A stretch of 64,000 nt of DNA from Volutella citrinella (taxonomy: Eukaryota > Ascomycota > Sordariomycetes > Hypocreales > Nectriaceae). The position numbers and the translations under genes were made by a program. Positions 1-11,797 of the stretch are shown here, piece by piece. The notes beneath the pieces are model-generated. The model was given only the letters and a program-made list of their open reading frames with translations. It did no database searches and was not told the origin of the DNA. Numbering within the stretch: position 1 is the first letter of the stretch; every line of letters begins with the position of its first letter. The stretch lies in the NCBI GenBank assembly GCA_034401135.1, contig JAWZSP010000002.1, forward strand, positions 3,410,001 to 3,474,000. The letters are read 5' to 3'.

Positions 1-858
1 GTCGCCGCCAGCACCCCTGCTCCTGATGTCACCTCGACTGCTTTCGTCTCCAAGGTCGTCACCATCACCTCTTGCGCCCCCGATGTGACTGACTGCCCCA
101 ACCGCCCCGACAAGCAGACCACCGTCGTCACCACCAGCGCTGTGCCCCTGACCACCAGCACCATCTACAAGACCAACGTCAAGACCATCACCGACTGCCC
201 CCCTGAGGTCAAGGACTGCCCTGCCCACAAGAAGCACGAGGTCACTGAGACCATCGTCGTCGGCACCACCGTCTGCCCCGTTGACGAGGTCGTCAAGACC
301 CCCACCCCCGAGAAGTCCACCAAGGTCCCTCCTCCCCCCGGAAAGACCGGCCAGAGCCCTCCTCCTCCCGTCAACACCCACCCCGTCTACCCCAACCCTC
401 CCAGCAACGGAACCCACGTTCCCCCCACCAAGCCTGCTGGCCAGAGCCCTCCCGCTCCCACCAAGCCTGCCGGTCAGCCTCCTGCTCCTCCTGCCGCCAC
501 CGTCTGCGTGCCCTCTTCCTCCGTCAAGGCCATCACCAAGAGCTACACCACCGTTCTCACCACCGTTGAGTACGAGACCGTCGCTGTTCCCTGCCCTACT
601 GGTGCCCCCGTCCCTCCCCCCGCTGGCGGCAAGCCTAGCAACCCTCCCGCTGCCAACCAGACGTAAGTAGCGACAACAAAGCCCCTCTCTGTTGAGTTGA
701 GAAGAACATCGAAAACTAACAAATATCACAGCACTGGTGTTCCCAAGCCCCCTGCCAACACCCCCACCACTCCCCCCGTCGCTGCTGGCGCTGCTACCTT
801 CGCCGGCTCCGCCGTCTTCGCCGCCATTGCCGGTGTTGCCGCTTTCATCCTGGCTTAA
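1..858 (+). CDS. GPI-anchored, Pro/Thr-rich cell-wall protein (3' part, N-terminus missing)
   Basis: The gene enters from the left edge already in frame and ends at the TAA at 856-858. One intron (663-731, 69 nt; donor GTAAGT, branch CTAAC, acceptor CACAG) joins exons 1-662 and 732-858. The visible protein has spaced Cys-Pro pairs in repeated blocks (TITSCAPDVTDCP and TITDCPPEVKDCP), a long Pro/Lys/Gly linker and a late YTTVLTTVEYETVAVPCP block. It ends in a short Ala/Val/Phe-rich hydrophobic tail, as expected for a GPI-attachment signal. Such Thr/Pro-rich Cys-Pro repeat proteins are usually secreted and attached to the fungal wall or membrane; no catalytic domain is visible. Codon usage is strongly biased to C-ending codons, which suggests high expression. 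The signal peptide and true start lie outside the window. The wall location is inferred from composition and tail, not from a recognised named family. Confidence 0.8.
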
Positions 859-3800
859 ATTCCCTCTTTCGACCTTTTGAGTTGAAAGCCCAGCAGGCTG
901 GATGGCAATTCATGAACATCCTTTTAGCATTCTCCCGTCTGGACATGTACAAAGTTGGACTAGACCTCTGAATACTATCGCATTATGGCAACGAAACAGT
1001 GTATATCTTAATATTCTAATTGCATTTCTGCGACATCTAGGAGCGGAATCTGGTTAATCGGATCGCAGCTGGAAAGGTCCCAGGCCTTATTGATGTGGAG
1101 TTGTCTTTCAAAGATGCTCCTTAACTTTTGTCACGATTTTTTACTTTCTCGAGAGATAATGAGGCGTTAGCCGTGAATCGTTTTATCATGTGAACTATTG
1201 AACCAACTGCAACTGAGTGCTTCCCCCCAAATTCCCTCGTGTGTCGTCGCTTTTCCGGTCCCAGCACAGTGCAGCATTGACACCTTGCATGCAGCCACAA
1301 ACTAGTGGGACCCCGGTCGAATCCGGGGTCGCAGATGTCAACTAAGAGAAATCAAGGACCGAACAACGACCGGCGTTGCGCCCCCTCCGCACTTCACAAT
1401 TTCCCAGCTGCCCCACGGACCAAGCCACAACGGCACCACCCCCCTGGCGACCAACACCGAGGCAGAGGCAATCCAGCAACCGGCTCCGAAATTGAATCAC
1501 GCTGCAGTCTTTGCCAGCGGGGTGATTGGCTGAATGTGCCTGAGAGTTCGCCGGGACGGCACTACAGTCCACCATGGCCCGTCGTGTCGCATCACAAGGG
1601 TCAGGCCACGCGCATGCGAAAGATGCTGGGGCTTTCCACCGCCATACTGGATTGGGCAGGAAGCTTCGCTCGTGTGATGTGTGATGAGGAAGATATTAAA
1701 ATGAGGTCGGCTACGCTGCGTCTGTTCCTGTCTCTCTGTGAGACAGTGCTCATTGGGAGATGGGAATCCGCTGCGCCGTAGGATAGACGCCGCGGATGAC
1801 CGGTTCGGCCAACCTGGCCACCGACCCGATGGAATAATCATCGCCTGCTGGTGGCGCATGCTCATGGACCAGCTTCTCAACATTGGACATTTGCCCGTTG
1901 CGTCTTGGCGTCCTTCCCCACACTGTTGGCCATTCTCCAGATTAAATAAACACCAGCTCAGTTGTGTCGCACGACATGGATAGTCTGCAGACGCCAAGCT
2001 ATACCAGTCCTGGATCCTGGAGGGACGGAACGTTCTGCGCCGGTTCCTCTCTAGCTTGCCTGTCTTAACCTCGCATTGGCGATAGACGCAAGGGCTAGAA
2101 AGCACCGCGGTGACATTCTTGTCCGAATATGGGAATCGCTCATGCATTGGCATGTCTGGCTGCCAACACCGTGGCCTGAACCTAAGCAGAAGCGCATGCC
2201 CCGACTGCTTACCGAGAAACATGGTCCCTCGCCAGCTTGACATTGGACTGCGGTCTGGAACCTCCCCGAATTTCGCTTTCGTCTGCATGACTGGAAGGTG
2301 TGTTTAGTATTTCGTGGCCTAGTCGACTCAGGAGGCCGAGTGCGGAGATGCCAATTGAGGGGATATTGACCTGGTAAGCTGGAAGGGGCAAAACATATCA
2401 AGAATCAAGACCACAACATTGGACCAAGGCTCATTGTTTGCGATAGTTTCATTGAAGAAGGGTATGTGAATGCCTTGCACCTCTCATCGCCTTCTCCCCA
2501 ACGCTTCGGGAGCTTGGAATCTCGGGAGAAATCGCCGTCAGTTGACCAGTGCCACTTGAGTACTTAGAGTGCAGTCCAGGCAATCGCTAAACTGTCGGGG
2601 TGAATGAAAGGTCTCTCAAGTTGGCTCCTGGGAACATCCCGTCCATAGAGTTGGTTGTTCAATCGACGCCATGAATATGGAACGGTCCATGATACCCGAG
2701 GATGTATGGGTTACTCTATGTAATGTTTAATAGTTGAAGAAGCGCTCCAAACTAGATAGTTTTCCATCATGGCCCTCGCTAATCACCTCAAATCGAGTGC
2801 GTGGCCTAGGTCGCACTTGAACTATCATGACTTCCCGCAACATACTCATATTACCCAACCTGCAGCTTCTGATTCGCAGAATTCAGAGGGAACGGGAGCT
2901 AAGCGGATACAGTTTATAAGTTGCAATACCAAATATGATGAATCCCGTTTCTCAATGCCTTGGCTATCAACTCGCAAGACCGTAGAGACCAGATTATTTT
3001 GAGCGACCTCTATTGCCATCTCGTAATACTCTCATGGGATCTGCAGGACCTTTGCTGTAATTTCCTTGGGCTATTCTGCTTAACTAGATGGTACTGATCT
3101 AACAAGACGGAGCTGTTTTGAACGTTGACTCGCTGTGAGTAACTGGGAGGGCTTGCCCATCATCAACAAATAGGAGGCTTGACGGCTATTATGTACATGT
3201 ATGTTTTGGCCTGCACCTGTGGAGAAGTTTGTCCCACCAACATACCCGCCGGCGTTCTCCAGCTTAGGTCACAACGATACTTCTCCATCCTCTATGATAC
3301 AAATATTTTGGACACCAAAACCTTGTGCATTATAGTCTTGTCCACTAAATGATGTCCCCTTTCATAGCCTCATGTTGCATCCAACCATTTCCAATACGTC
3401 GTGGGATGGAACGGCTTCGCCGTTGCGGCCCGAGTTGACTGAGAATCCCTCAGGGAGCCGCTTCACGCCTGACCAGCTGTGTGTGTGAGTTGTTCTGGGA
3501 AGAATCGGAATCAGCCCCAGGAGGGGGGGAGGGATAAATTGTTCAGACAAATGCAAAAGCCCATGGGGATTTGTTGTCAATGTCCTGGCTCGGGATGACA
3601 AGAACGAGAGGGGCGGCAGTGGGAGCTTGCACAAACGGTCGTGAGTACCACCAATCACTTGCTCTATCCAGGCTATTTAGGCCTTATTTAGAGAATGGCA
3701 CTTGACGGTCAACAACACCATTTTAGGTGCAATGGTGTGCTCAAAGGAACCGACGCTATCGGGGGTAGTCTTGAGGGTCGGAGGTTATGCGTCGAATAGT

Positions 3801-6797
3801 TGCGAAATTGTACAGCGATTTCCCTGTGCGGTATGTCAGCAATCCCAATCACAACAGGGAGATAAGGGAGAGCCTTTTGTAGAAACGTATTCCGGCCAGC
3901 GCGCTGCAAGTTTGCCTCAGTCTTATTGATCTCTTGATCGAGGATTTGCTTCGAAATCGGCGAGGATCAATCGACGAGAGAGAAGCTTAACGTGAAGCAT
4001 CATTTAATTCCACATTTTGCGGGGGTAAGAAAACAAGTCGCCTCTACCGAGCATATACCAAAAAGTTTGGAAAAACAACAATGTTTTTTCTGCTAGATTC
4101 TAACTATACTCCATCAGCGCGGTGTAAGCCACCATCACTATTCACTGAGGCCGGAGGGGTTGAAGGAACAAAGAAATGGATCATGAGAGACCTACATTAA
4201 GACAAGTGCAGGGCTGGGAATTTCACAATTGAGAGGTTGGTGAGAAAAATGTCCGAATAACCACGTTTGCTCAAAGTGGCCGAGATTGGGCTCGTGACGA
4301 AGCCCGCATCTCAGGAGAAGGGGGAAAAGGTCAATGAGAAATAACGGGAAATAGTATGAGAGCTATGAAGACACAACGGGCTTCAGGGTCCGAAATGTTT
4401 AAATATCTCCAAAGGCAAAACAATCCTTGCCAGTGTTCAATTGGACATGGTGCTATGTCCGATAATATCACGTAGGCTTGTTGGAAGTGTCGAGTCAATG
4501 ATTTCCTGTTGTTGACTAATATGAACAATCCCAGACATTGTAGCCGACCGTATCACAGTAGTATCTATTATAAGCACGATAATAGAAGCACAAAGTTATA
4601 GTCTGTGCGTCAGACGGAGAGTCCCCGAAGGCCAGGGAACGGAGGTTGGCCATATTCTCCGGTGCAAAACTCCGAAATCTGACACCAGCTAGATCACGAA
4701 TTGTGCAAACTTAAAAACAGACGAGCATGGTTGGCGCAGCCGCGACGTATTGACGTGGAGACCGCTGCCTCGTGTCTGTCAGCAAAAACGGCTTTCAAGC
4801 TTGACCCAAGTCTGAGTGCCCCTTGGGCCGCGCTTCATCCACGACGGTGAGTGATTTTCTTTGGTGGCTGCAGACACGCGTGTAGCGTATGACAAGGTGG
4901 TGACGGTCTGACGGAGACGGACCAACAGCGTTGAAACTCGTGGGCGGCTAGCGATGGCTGATGCCTGGCGGCCAGAGACGAAGGCCGCCTTAGATTAGTT
5001 CGAATTCACATCAGCGATGAGGATGCGACCATCCCTTGGTCAAACAAATGAAACGCTGTGATGCTGGCCTGTAGCGATAAATCCTCGCCTTCGAGGCAGA
5101 AAGATGCGCACAGTTGCCTCGATGCATGCAAATTGTGGGAGTTGACATATCAACTGATCAAATAGCTTGGACCACGAGATGGCCGAAAGGTTCAATTCCC
5201 TTCCAAAGCCCCTTGTGCGTATGAGATGGCCCAGATGCAGTTCTCGCACTCGTTCAGGAACGGCGTCCTCGCCTACAGCCCTGCCACATGGGCGATGACG
5301 TTACAGATGTCAGCACTCAGCGGCGTGCCTGTCGTCGACTATCCCCTCGACATCGACACGGCGCATTTACCAACCTATCAGCGGCGAGGGCTGCCCCAGG
5401 GGAATAAATCCCAGGGGAATAAGTAAGGTGTGACAGAAGGGGGTAGAGAAGTGATGACGAATGCCCCTAGGCCAAACTCCCATGGGTGCCAGATAGGGTC
5501 GCAAGTCGCAATCCCGTCCAGAGAGATTTTGCGATTAGAACGAGGCAGAGCGTGGCTGTGTAGTATAATTAGCAGCGAGCTTGGGCCTGATCAGGCTCCG
5601 CCAGTCCGAAAGCGTGCCTAGCGCAGGTCCCTTAAGTTAGCTGCCGTGGCCCTGTAAGACCCAAGCCCAAGGTTCAGCGGGGCCGAGCGGGGCCGAGCGG
5701 GGCGCCGCCTGCCTCTGGTTGGTCCAATCGCTCTCTCAGCACACCAACACTCGCACTCGCACCCGCACGCAACACTGACACGCCCAGCGCAAAGCCACCT
5801 CCGACAAAGCCTCATGCGATATGCGATATGATGCCAGCATGCCAGGGTGGGAAAGGGGAGAGAGATTGCGAGAAGGGGGGAGATAGTATGAGAAAATCAT
5901 GGTATTCATTCTACACGGAATGAGATGGACCGGCGTTTACACAAGAAACCGAGTGCTCTCTCTCACATCAGCTGCAGGGCTTGAACTGGGCAAAGCCGGT
6001 AAGCCGTTGGATCTGTCCAATCTGACAACGGTAGATGCCATCTTCATCAAAATGAAATGCGCGAATCCAACTGGATGCCCTATACGCTTGACACGGGGAT
6101 GTCGACCCAATAAGCACTCCCTGCCCACCTCCGTCGCAAGAAGATTGACCAGAATGTCACCCGCCAGGGTCTGATTCTCAGGATGTAAGGACTAGCTGAT
6201 GCATCCAATTCCCCATCCTGCTCCCCACTCCTATTCGCTGTCGCGCCCGTTGCGTCACAGTCTTACGCGCTAGACGGGTCGATGCCGAGTCCGAATCGCA
6301 GAGTGCGAGAGCCGAACAGGGCTGGTCCACCAGCGAGCGTCCACCACCTTACCTGCACGGGCTGCGCTAGGGCGTCTCCACAGCCCGCTGCGGCGCGATG
6401 ACGAGGCAGAGCCACCGAGTCGATCCAACGGAACGGAGACGGGGCATTTCTCTGTCTCTGTGAATGCCGTATCCAATTCCCTGGATACGAAGAAACCCAC
6501 GGCTTCCAAAAACAAAAGAAAAAGTCTATATATTCAACCCGCTCCCCCGACCATGAAACCGAGAAAAACTTCATCAACACACCCAGCTCACATCTACACA
6601 ACAATACAACAATACAACCCTCTAGCATCCGAAGAGCATCCCTTCTCAACTACTATAGATCTGAATCTGTCTATCCCATTTAGCAACCTCGCCTCCGGTT
6701 TAGCCGACACGAAACGGGCCAACACCTAAAATCGATTACAACAACACAACAACATCATCCCCACACTACACGACACAACCCCAAGACCAAATTCACA
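859..6797. other. Intergenic stretch, no supported gene
   Basis: This 5.9-kb interval separates the wall protein from the RTA1-like gene. Its open frames (for example on the minus strand at 1497-2288 and the plus strand at 5899-6174) are short, lack recognisable motifs and have unbiased codons, so none is called. Composition is more AT-rich than the flanking genes, most clearly at about 2.4-4.7 kb. A GC-rich patch at 5677-5703 holds three near-copies of a 10-mer (GCGGGGCCGA), followed by a CCAAT-containing stretch near 5730 that could be promoter DNA. The last 250 bases are the CA-rich leader of the next gene. Confidence 0.6.
6560..6797 (+). promoter_or_regulatory. CA-rich 5' leader of the RTA1-like gene
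   Basis: The sequence just before the ATG at 6798 is poor in G and rich in CA/AC dinucleotides, with runs such as ACACGACACAACCCC and a CACAATG start context. This composition is typical of untranslated leaders in filamentous fungi and supports the chosen start. The transcription start itself cannot be placed. Confidence 0.45.
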
Positions 6798-7778
6798 ATG
6801 TCGGTCCCAATGAAGAACGGAACCCTAATCCCCCTCGGGGACATCTTCGGCCCCAACAGTCCCTGTACCCTTGACCTCTGCGATGTCAAGATGAGCATTC
6901 TGGCCTACCAGCCCTCGCTTGCCGCCAATGCCTTCTTCGCTGCCATCTTTGGCTTCCTCGGTCTCGTACACCTCTACCTTGGCTTCCGCTGGAAGAGCTG
7001 GGGCTTCATGGGCGGCATGATTGCAGGTTGTATCACCGAGGTTATTGGATATGTCGGCCGCATCATGATGCACGACAACCCCTTCTCCTTTAACGCCTTT
7101 ATGATCCAGATCGGTATGGTTTTCGCTACACCTCGAGCTCTTTTGGACACATGAAACTAACATTCCCTGCCAACAGTCTGCTTGACCATCGCCCCCGTCT
7201 TCTTCACCGCTTCCATCTACGTCTGCCTCTCCAAGACTATCCTGTTCTTCGCCCCCGAACTCTCACGCTTCAAGCCCCAGCTCTTCATCTGGATCTTCAT
7301 CCCCTTTGACATTGTCTGCCTCATCCTCCAGGCTGCCGGCGGTGCGCTCTCCACCGGAGACGGCGGCCAGCTCGGCGTCGACCTGTCCATGGCCGGTCTT
7401 ATCCTCCAGGTCATCGTCATTGTCGCCTTCATCGTCTGCTTCGGCGACTACATGTTCCGCTACTGGCGATCCGGCCACGTCCAGAGGTTCGGCTGGCGCG
7501 CCACCACCTTCTTTGGCGGCTTGACCGTTGCCACCATCTTCATCCTCGCCCGTTGTGTCTTCCGCGTCGCCGAACTCCGCGAGGGATACAACGGCGATCT
7601 GATCAAACACGAGATTCCCTTCATCATCCTCGAGAGTGTTGTCATCGTCATCGCCGCCATCGCCCTCTGCTTCGGCCACCCGGGTCTCGTCTTCAGCCCC
7701 CGCAGCGGAAACTACCACCGCAGCTCCAGCGACTCTGAGAAGGGCGTCGTCATGACTAGCCGCTCTGAGACCGTCTAA
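6798..7778 (+). CDS. RTA1-like seven-helix membrane protein (lipid-translocating exporter family)
   Basis: Exons 6798-7113 and 7177-7778 flank a 63-nt intron (donor GTATGG, branch CTAAC, acceptor AACAG) and encode about 305 residues. A short N-terminal extracellular segment with two Cys leads into the family-type YQPSLAANAFFAAIFG first helix. About six more hydrophobic segments follow, including ITEVIGYVGRIM, the PVFFTASIYVCLSKTI stretch, and a polar Ser-rich cytoplasmic tail. The family includes yeast Rta1, linked to 7-aminocholesterol resistance, and Rsb1, linked to sphingoid long-chain base release. Fungi carry many paralogues, so the substrate cannot be deduced; stress or lipid-asymmetry roles are usual for the family. 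It lies alone between two intergenic stretches with no operon-like context. The start is supported by the CA-rich leader and by the N-terminal length of the family. Confidence 0.9.
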
Positions 7779-8404
7779 GTGTCAACCAGGCACTTGTGTG
7801 GAGAAAGGCTCCCACTCTCTTGTTGTCACTTATGGGGGAGGGGGTTGTCAGCACTAGACAGAACAATGTGTTCGAATTTCCTTTGTCCGAGCGAACCGAG
7901 TTTCTCTTTGCGGGTTTCATTAAAGCATTTAAGCACGTCTTTACAGGGTAAGGCTATAAGCCTAGGTAGAAGGATAGATTTCATAATACATCTCCATATC
8001 AAGAACACCAACCTCGCAGCATCTGCACAGAGCGCCACCGTTCTCACCATGACTAAACTGCACTAGAGTACAGAGAAACTTCTATTTTGCCGGGATAAGG
8101 GCAGCATATATCCTAAAGCACATCAATTGGAGCTGAGTGTTTCCGGTAGGGCAGTGTACAGCACTCGCACTAACAAATACTGTTGCTCCACTGCTACTGG
8201 TAGCCACTTCCCGACTCAGCGAGCGAAGATGTGTGCCCCACCTGCCATGATAAGCCCCGGCCACATATTACAGCGCTAGGAGATGCTCACTTGGGGAAGG
8301 TTCCCCCTCCACCCAGCCACCATGCACATGACCTCCATGACCGCCCTGGCTTTCCCTTTGGTTCCATCCCGCGACATCCAGTCAGAGCTGTAGCACTCCA
8401 CCAA
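7779..8404. other. Intergenic: RTA1-like 3' flank and aminopeptidase leader
   Basis: No gene is supported here. The first part should contain the 3' UTR of the RTA1-like gene. From about 8270 the sequence becomes C-rich (CCACC, CTCC) and continues in frame with the aminopeptidase start region, as expected for its leader. Confidence 0.5.
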
Positions 8405-8521
8405 ATGCACCTCTCCTCCCGTACCCCGTCCCGCATCCTGGCTTCCCGCAGGATCATATTTCAACGTTGCCCTCGCATTTCCATCGCTCTCGCCTCCTCC
8501 TTCTCGACCACCTCGCCCACC

Positions 8522-10072
8522 ATGGCCCCTCCTGCTGCTGCTCTCGACTTCGTCGACTTCGTGAACGCTTCCCCCACTCGTTCGTGTCCCGCACCATGAT
8601 GCTGTCGGCCTGGATTTTGCTAACAGGGCCATGCAGCCTATCACGCCGTGCAGTCGGCCGCCGAGCGATTCGAGAAGGCCGGATTCACCCTCATCAAGGA
8701 ACGAGACTCGTGGGCATCTGCCCTCCGCCCCGGCGGCAAGTACTACCTTACTCGCAACGCTTCGACAATTTTGGCCTTCACCATTGGCCAGAAATGGCGA
8801 CCTGGTAATCCTGTTGCCATTATTGGTGCCCACACCGACTCACCCTGCCTGCGCGTTAAGCCCGTCTCAAAGAAGACCAACGTCGGCTTCCTACAAGTTG
8901 GCGTCGAAACATACGGTGGCGGCATCTGGCACTCATGGTTTGATCGTGACCTGAGCATTGCCGGCCGGGTCCTGGTCAAGGATGGCGACAACTATGTTCA
9001 AAAGCTCATCAAGGTCGACAAGCCTTTGCTACGAATCCCCACTCTCGCTATTCATCTTCACCGACAGAGCAACTTCGACCCCAACAAGGAGACGGAGCTG
9101 TTTCCCATCACAGGCATTGCGGCTGCTGAGCTCAACAAGGGCGCCAAGGACTCCAAAGACTCCAAGGAGACAGAGGAAGAGGGTGCTGAGGCAGAAGATG
9201 AGGATTTCAAGCCTCTCAAGGCCATCACCGAACGCCACCACCCTCAGATCCTTGACGTTATCGCCGCCGAGGCCGGCTGCGACGTGCCCTCGGTTGTGGA
9301 CTTTGAGCTGGTTTTATATGACACCCAGAAGTCATGCATTGGCGGCATCAACGATGAATTCATCTTCTCCCCTCGTCTTGACAACCTCGGCATGACGTAT
9401 TGTTCTGTTGAGGGGCTCATTGAATCCGTCCAGGACGAATCCTCTCTTCAGAATGACTCGTGCATCCGCATGACAGTCTGCTTTGACCACGAGGAGATTG
9501 GATCTACCTCGGCTCAAGGAGCCAACTCTAACCTTCTACCCTCAGTCATCCGCCGATTGTCGGTGCTACCTGGAAACCGAGATGCTGCCAGTGATGGAAG
9601 CTATGTGGCGATTCACCACGATGCTGAGGAAGCAACCGCGTACGAGCAGACTCTTTCACGCTCGTTCCTCGTCTCAGCCGACATGGCCCACTCCGTCCAC
9701 CCCAACTATGCGGGCAAGTATGAATCATCGCATCAGCCGACCATGAATGGCGGCACTGTCATCAAGATCAACGCCAACCAGCGATACGCAACCAACTCTC
9801 CCGGCATCGTGCTTCTGGAGGAAAGCGCGCGAGTTGCCGGCGTACCCCTGCAGCTCTTTGTTGTTCGCAACGACTCTCCGTGTGGCAGCACCATTGGACC
9901 CGGCCTTGCTGCCAAGCTTGGCATGCGAACTCTGGACTTGGGCAACCCGCAGCTCAGTATGCACAGCATCCGCGAGACGGGCGGCACTGCTGATGTGGGC
10001 CACGCGGTGAAGCTCTTCAAGGCATTCTTTGAGCACTATTCTACTAACGAACCTCGCATCCTCATCGACTAG
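8522..10072 (+). CDS. Aspartyl aminopeptidase (M18 metallopeptidase)
   Basis: Exons 8522-8579 and 8637-10072 flank a 57-nt intron (GTTCGT donor, TGCTAAC branch, GCAG acceptor) and give 497 residues, normal for the family. The enzyme removes N-terminal Asp or Glu from peptides and is dodecameric in known members, in the cytosol and, in yeast, delivered to the vacuole. Visible dinuclear-metal motifs are GAHTDSP (His about 85), SPRLDNLG (Asp about 268), CFDHEEIGS (Glu about 305-306), SADMAHS (Asp about 368) and GTADVGHAV (His about 475). A charged insert of Lys, Asp and Glu lies near residues 190-210. The conventional start MAPPAAALDF is used here. An in-frame ATG at 8405 would add 39 Arg/Ser-rich residues that resemble a mitochondrial leader (see finding). 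The gene converges with the WHI5-like gene. Confidence 0.95.
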
Positions 10073-10567
10073 CGAGACAGCTTGTGATCGTGAGTAGTAG
10101 TGGTTTCTGCCCTCGGTAGCAAGATGAACGGAGTTGGCGTGATGTAGTACTACTTCTATGGAACCAAAAATACATGACATATGGTCATGTTTGCTTGACA
10201 GATGCCCAGGTAACAAGGATTGACGTTACAGTTGATCTACGCTTGAATATGATGCAGAACTGTCAAGGGGGTCCCAAAATGCGCGATTCCAAAATGATTC
10301 GACTGTATTTCCAAGAAAGCAAAGGCGCGCTTGGGCTATCCTGTCGTACTCCAAACGCCGTCCAAACGCCTCCCAAATGTCCCAGATGAATGTGCTGGCA
10401 GCTCTCGTGCCTAGCAGATTGGCCTCCGCATCGCCTTCCACCAGCGATGTTTCTCAAAGGGTATATAGAATTCTATAAGCCGCGGAATGCGCGCGCAGCG
10501 GTGCCTCGGCTTTTGCCTCCCTCGCCAAAACAGTCCATGATAGTCTATCCTCCCAACGCAGCGCACA
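10073..10567. other. Convergent intergenic gap, aminopeptidase and WHI5-like 3' ends
   Basis: Both neighbouring genes end into this 0.5-kb gap, so it should hold two facing 3' UTRs. No open frame with protein-like character and no obvious repeat is seen. Confidence 0.5.
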
Positions 10568-11797
10568 TCATGAGCTGGACTCTCCCCTGGCGAGACTCAA
10601 CAACCCAGTGGCAGCGCCGCCCGTTACGGGTGTGCTCACGTGGTCCGAACTCTTTTGCAAGGCTGTGGTTGGCACATTGACACGAAGGCTCCCTTGATCC
10701 TGGTTCTTGTCGGCAGGCTGCTCATCGCTGTCCTGCTGCTCATCACTCTGCGAGGTCACGGGATGTTTCGAGTCTGAATCCCGAGCGGGACTCTGAACGC
10801 GGACGACGCGCGGAGCGGGCGCCGCGTCGGCGGTGGCCGCGGCTGGGATGGTCCGGGCCATCGGCCGGCGCTGAAGGTTGGCGAGGGGGACCGAGATTTG
10901 GTTGGTGCGGAGCTTGTAGTTGGCGAGGCCCAGGCGGAGGCGGAGGATTTCGACTTTCTATGGATGCCAGTCAGTTCCCGGTCTTGCAACGACTTGGTCA
11001 AGGTAAAAAGTTGAGTCCTGGGCTAAATGAACTGGGCAATGCGTGTGGGAGGAGCGTATGCACCCTCCAGGGAGTCGTGGTGTGCAGCAGGCATGTGACG
11101 GTGATTTGATGTATAAGCTGAAAGCCATCATGGGCCGGGGTCTTACCTCTCGAGCCTGCTCCCGTGTCAAGCCGCGTGGGCGTGATGGGAATCCTAGGGC
11201 GGGTGTAGCTGATGAAGCAGCGACGGCAGCCGCAGCGAGGGCGGCATCGGCAGCGTCTGGTTCGGTAGCGGTGGTGGCCCATGAATTGTCGTTGGCTGAC
11301 GTGTCGAACAGCGAGCTTGAGTCTGGGCTGTTGGTGTTGGCAGGCGAGGACGCGTCCTAGACGATTTCATCATGTTAGCTCACACGGCAGTGGCAAGCAA
11401 GCCAAAGAGAGGAAAAGGAAAAATATGAGCAAGCAAGAGGTCTCTTAAAGGCGTTCCACAAGGTTCACAGGCATGCAGGAGCTCCCGTGAGGGGCTCTTG
11501 GGTTGTGGAATTGACCATGAGACCGGGAGCGGAGCTGTCACGAACCTCATCACGCACCAGACACGCCCTCTTGCCAAACGGACTGGCAGAGGCGTCGAGC
11601 TCGAGAACTCGCTTCCGCACGTCGGCGGAGAGGCCAGACTTGACGGGACTGTTTGGGGGGCTTCTCATGGGCTTGAACGGGACTGATTGAGGCTGCTGGT
11701 GTTGTTTGCCGTGCTTAAAGAGCGACTTGGGCGAGGTGACCGCGTTGGCGTCCAGCGGGGCGAGGGCGCGTCGCTTGGTCGGGGAGCACGTCTCCAT
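10568..11797 (-). CDS. WHI5/NRM1-type G1/S transcriptional repressor (GTB motif)
   Basis: Three exons on the minus strand are proposed: 11797 to about 11546, 11356-11147 and 10957-10568, about 283 residues. The second intron is clear (GTAAGA donor at 11146, TAG acceptor at 10958). The first has a clear acceptor (CTAG, 11357) but two in-phase donors, GTTCGT at 11545 or GTGCGT at 11557. The protein opens with SPTKRRALAPLDAN, a CDK-site-like start seen in fungal members. The conserved GTB-type helix (KVEILRLRLGLANYKLRTNQ) starts exon 3. In yeast, Whi5 and Nrm1 bind SBF/MBF through this motif and repress G1/S genes until phosphorylated by CDK; the role here is inferred from that. Ser-Pro and Thr-Pro sites are frequent. 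A SLFDTSANDNSW block lies between the two conserved parts. Family call is fairly sure; Whi5 versus Nrm1 is not separable. Confidence 0.8.

Noticed and set aside
1303..1335. tRNA-like T-arm (CCCCGGTCGAATCCGGGG)
   Set aside because: The loop lacks one T of the usual TTCGAAT and no acceptor, D or anticodon arms can be found around it.
1497..2288. 263-codon minus-strand open frame
   Set aside because: No recognisable motif, does not show fungal codon bias, lies in an intergenic stretch and cannot be extended through splice sites.
7263..7718. Acidic minus-strand frame of 151 codons
   Set aside because: Antisense shadow of the RTA1-like gene.
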